Below are positions 34,965 to 36,792 of a stretch of 36,792 bases of DNA, in pieces. The notes beneath the pieces were generated by a model that searched no databases, was not told the DNA's origin, and saw nothing but the letters and a program-made list of their open reading frames with translations. Position 1 is the stretch's first letter; every line of letters starts with the position of its first letter. The position numbers and the translations under genes are program-made. Source of the stretch: Methanobrevibacter sp. (GTDB taxonomy: Archaea; Methanobacteriota; Methanobacteria; Methanobacteriales; Methanobacteriaceae); the NCBI RefSeq assembly GCF_017410345.1, contig NZ_JAFQQZ010000022.1:1-36792 (forward strand). Reading direction: 5' to 3'.

Positions 34965-36692
34965 ATGAAAGTAAAAATAACTGAAACCGCATTCAGAGAT
35001 GCTCACCAATCCCTTTTGGCAACCAGAATGAGAACAAGAGATATGGTTCCTATTATTGAAGAGATGGATAAAGTCGGATATCATGCTATCGAAGCATGGG
35101 GTGGAGCTACCTTTGATACTTGTATAAGATTTTTAAACGAAGACCCATGGGAAAGATTAAGAATATTAAAGGAAAACTTTACTGAAACTCCACTGCAAAT
35201 GCTCCTAAGAGGTCAAAACTTACTCGGATACAAACATTATGCTGATGACATTGTAACCAACTTTGTAGAAAAATCCTATGAAAACGGTATTGACATCTTC
35301 AGGATTTTTGATGCAATGAACGATATAAGAAACATGCAACAGTCAATTAAAGTGGCTAAAGAGCAAGGGGCTCATGTTCAAGGAACTATCAGTTACACCA
35401 TCAGCCCAGTTCATACCATTGACAAATTCGTGGAATTTGCAAAAGAGCTTGAAGCATTGGAATGTGATTCAATAGCTATCAAGGACATGGCCGGTTTAAT
35501 TACCCCTGCTGTTGTATTCGAATTGGTTACAAGATTAAAAGAAGAAACTGACTTATTGGTCAATTTACACTCACATTGTACCAGTGGTATGACTCCAATC
35601 AGTTATTATGCTGCATGTCAAGCAGGTGTTGACATCTTAGACACCGCTATTTCTCCTATCGCTTGGGGTACTTCACAGCCTCCAACAGAAAGTATTGTAG
35701 CATCCTTGCAAGGCACTGAATTTGACACTGGTCTTGACTTAAAAGCATTGAACCAAATCAAAAAATACTTTGAAGGACTCAGAGAACAATACGAAGGATA
35801 CATTGATCCAATCAGTGAAAGAATCGATACTGATGTGTTGATGTACCAAATCCCTGGTGGAATGCTTTCAAACTTAATTTCACAATTAAAACAGCAAAAC
35901 GCATTGGATAGATACCAAGATGTATTGGAAGAAATGCCTCGTGTAAGAAAGGATATGGGATACCCTCCACTTGTAACTCCAACCAGTCAAATCGTTGGTA
36001 TTCAAGCTGTAATGAACGTCATTAACGGAGAAAGATACAAAATCGTTTCCAACGAGGTCAAAGAATACATGAAAGGTAACTATGGACGTGCTCCAGCACC
36101 AATCAATCAGGAAATCGCCAAGAAGATCATCGGCGATGAAGAACCTATTACCTGCAGACCTGCAGATTTGATAGAGCCTGAATATGAAAAATGGAAAAAG
36201 GAAGGTGAAGAGTTAGGAATCATCAAAAAAGAAGAGGATATCCTCACTCTTGCAATGTTACCTCCAGTTGCTAAACAGTTCCTTAAAGGGGAACTTGAAG
36301 AGGAACCATTCCCAGAAGTCCATATTGGCGATGCTGGCGACAACGACCTTGGAGCTATTCCAACCGAATACTCCGTGGAAGTTGATGGAGATATTTTCGA
36401 TGTAAAGATCATGCCTACCGGATTCATGCAAGTTGATCCAAAAGGATCTGGAAACATTGGTCCTATCCCTGGTGCATTAACTGCATCCATGCAAGGTATG
36501 GTGCTTAAGATTAAAGTGAACACTGGAGACAAAGTCCAAAAAGGTACTGTAGTTGCAGTTCTTGAAGCTATGAAAATGGAAAACGATATCTACGCTGAAG
36601 AGGAAGGTATTGTGGAACAAATTTTCGTAGAAGAGGGAGATACTGTTAACGCAGGTGACAACTTAATGTTGATCAAACCTTTAGACGAATAA
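34965..36692 (+). CDS. pycB: Pyruvate carboxylase subunit B (carboxyltransferase plus biotin domain)
   Basis: Transfers CO2 from carboxybiotin to pyruvate to make oxaloacetate, which feeds the partial citric-acid pathway of methanogens. The N-terminal carboxyltransferase TIM barrel shows TETAFRDAHQSLLATR, EAWGGATFD, FRIFDAMND and LHSHCTSGM with metal-binding histidines. The C-terminal biotinyl domain has EAMKMEND, with the biotin on Lys537. At 575 aa it fits the archaeal two-subunit enzyme; the biotin carboxylase subunit PycA is not in this window. A sodium-pump oxaloacetate decarboxylase alpha subunit has the same plan, but no beta or gamma genes are nearby. Confidence 0.95.
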   Translation: MKVKITETAFRDAHQSLLATRMRTRDMVPIIEEMDKVGYHAIEAWGGATFDTCIRFLNEDPWERLRILKENFTETPLQMLLRGQNLLGYKHYADDIVTNFVEKSYENGIDIFRIFDAMNDIRNMQQSIKVAKEQGAHVQGTISYTISPVHTIDKFVEFAKELEALECDSIAIKDMAGLITPAVVFELVTRLKEETDLLVNLHSHCTSGMTPISYYAACQAGVDILDTAISPIAWGTSQPPTESIVASLQGTEFDTGLDLKALNQIKKYFEGLREQYEGYIDPISERIDTDVLMYQIPGGMLSNLISQLKQQNALDRYQDVLEEMPRVRKDMGYPPLVTPTSQIVGIQAVMNVINGERYKIVSNEVKEYMKGNYGRAPAPINQEIAKKIIGDEEPITCRPADLIEPEYEKWKKEGEELGIIKKEEDILTLAMLPPVAKQFLKGELEEEPFPEVHIGDAGDNDLGAIPTEYSVEVDGDIFDVKIMPTGFMQVDPKGSGNIGPIPGALTASMQGMVLKIKVNTGDKVQKGTVVAVLEAMKMENDIYAEEEGIVEQIFVEEGDTVNAGDNLMLIKPLDE

Positions 36693-36759
36693 TGGTAATT
36701 AATTTTACCATTCTTTTTTTATTTTGAGATTGATCTAATATTATTAGATTTCTAATCTC
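36691..36759 (+). terminator. Double-hairpin terminator of pycB
   Basis: AATGGTAA (36691-36698) pairs with TTACCATT (36705-36712), followed by CTTTTTTT. A second structure follows: GAGATT (36726-36731) with AATCTC (36754-36759), enclosing TCTAAT/ATTAGA (36734-36739 with 36743-36748). The first arm overlaps the stop codon. Confidence 0.75.
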
Positions 36760-36792
36760 TTTACACCTTATTTAAAATCCATTAAAAAAAAA

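Noticed and set aside
36107-36532. 141-codon open frame opposite pycB
   Set aside because: Shadow of the biotin-domain part of pycB; Ser/Pro-rich composition and no ribosome-binding site.

Overview
The window is AT-rich archaeal chromosome that fits a methanogen of the order Methanobacteriales, most likely Methanobrevibacter. Support comes from topoisomerase VI (both subunits), aIF1A with an archaeal RIO1 kinase and Dim2-like KH protein, type II archaeal GAPDH, the archaeal ether-lipid enzyme DGGGP synthase, HypD, a stand-alone biotin-bearing PycB subunit, and Shine-Dalgarno sites of the GGTGAT/GGAGG type. No tRNA, rRNA, insertion sequence or CRISPR array was recognised.

Layout. Positions 129-1803 (minus) hold an overlapping ABC ATPase/ABC-2 permease pair. 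From 1876 to 7064 (minus) are an endonuclease IV-like TIM barrel, GAPDH, a DUF2284 cysteine-rich protein, a P1B metal ATPase and a CsoR-type metal sensor; the last two each have a TATACCC-N4-(G/A)GGTATA operator. Positions 7307-10190 hold top6B-top6A. After about 700 nt of non-coding AT-rich DNA comes the ribosome/translation group aIF1A, RIO1, Dim2-like KH (10899-13098, minus). Positions 13446-15622 (plus) hold moeA, a GyrI-like domain protein and a small Lys-rich protein. Positions 15668-18849 (minus) hold pmbA, phosphoglycolate phosphatase and hypD.

Positions 19113-33297 are a surface-glycan and membrane-lipid region. A plus-strand operon encodes a CMP-nonulosonate synthetase fused to a PseG-like UDP-sugar hydrolase, a NeuB-family synthase, a predicted GT-B transferase and a flippase. 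The minus strand then carries a hexapeptide acyltransferase, an unusual zinc-ribbon/repeat/membrane/NERD-like protein, a GT4 glycosyltransferase, a GT-C membrane glycosyltransferase, DGGGP synthase and another GT-B glycosyltransferase. The window ends with inositol-1-phosphate synthase (archaeal inositol-lipid head group) and PycB (anaplerotic CO2 fixation), both on the plus strand.

The main points of interest are the DEIIPIHAE repeat protein with a degenerate NERD domain, the nonulosonic-acid operon, the CsoR operators paired with a pump of unclear metal specificity, the frequent overlap of terminator hairpins with stop codons, and an 81-nt structured element between rio1 and the KH gene. 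All functional calls come from reading motifs by eye; no database search was run.
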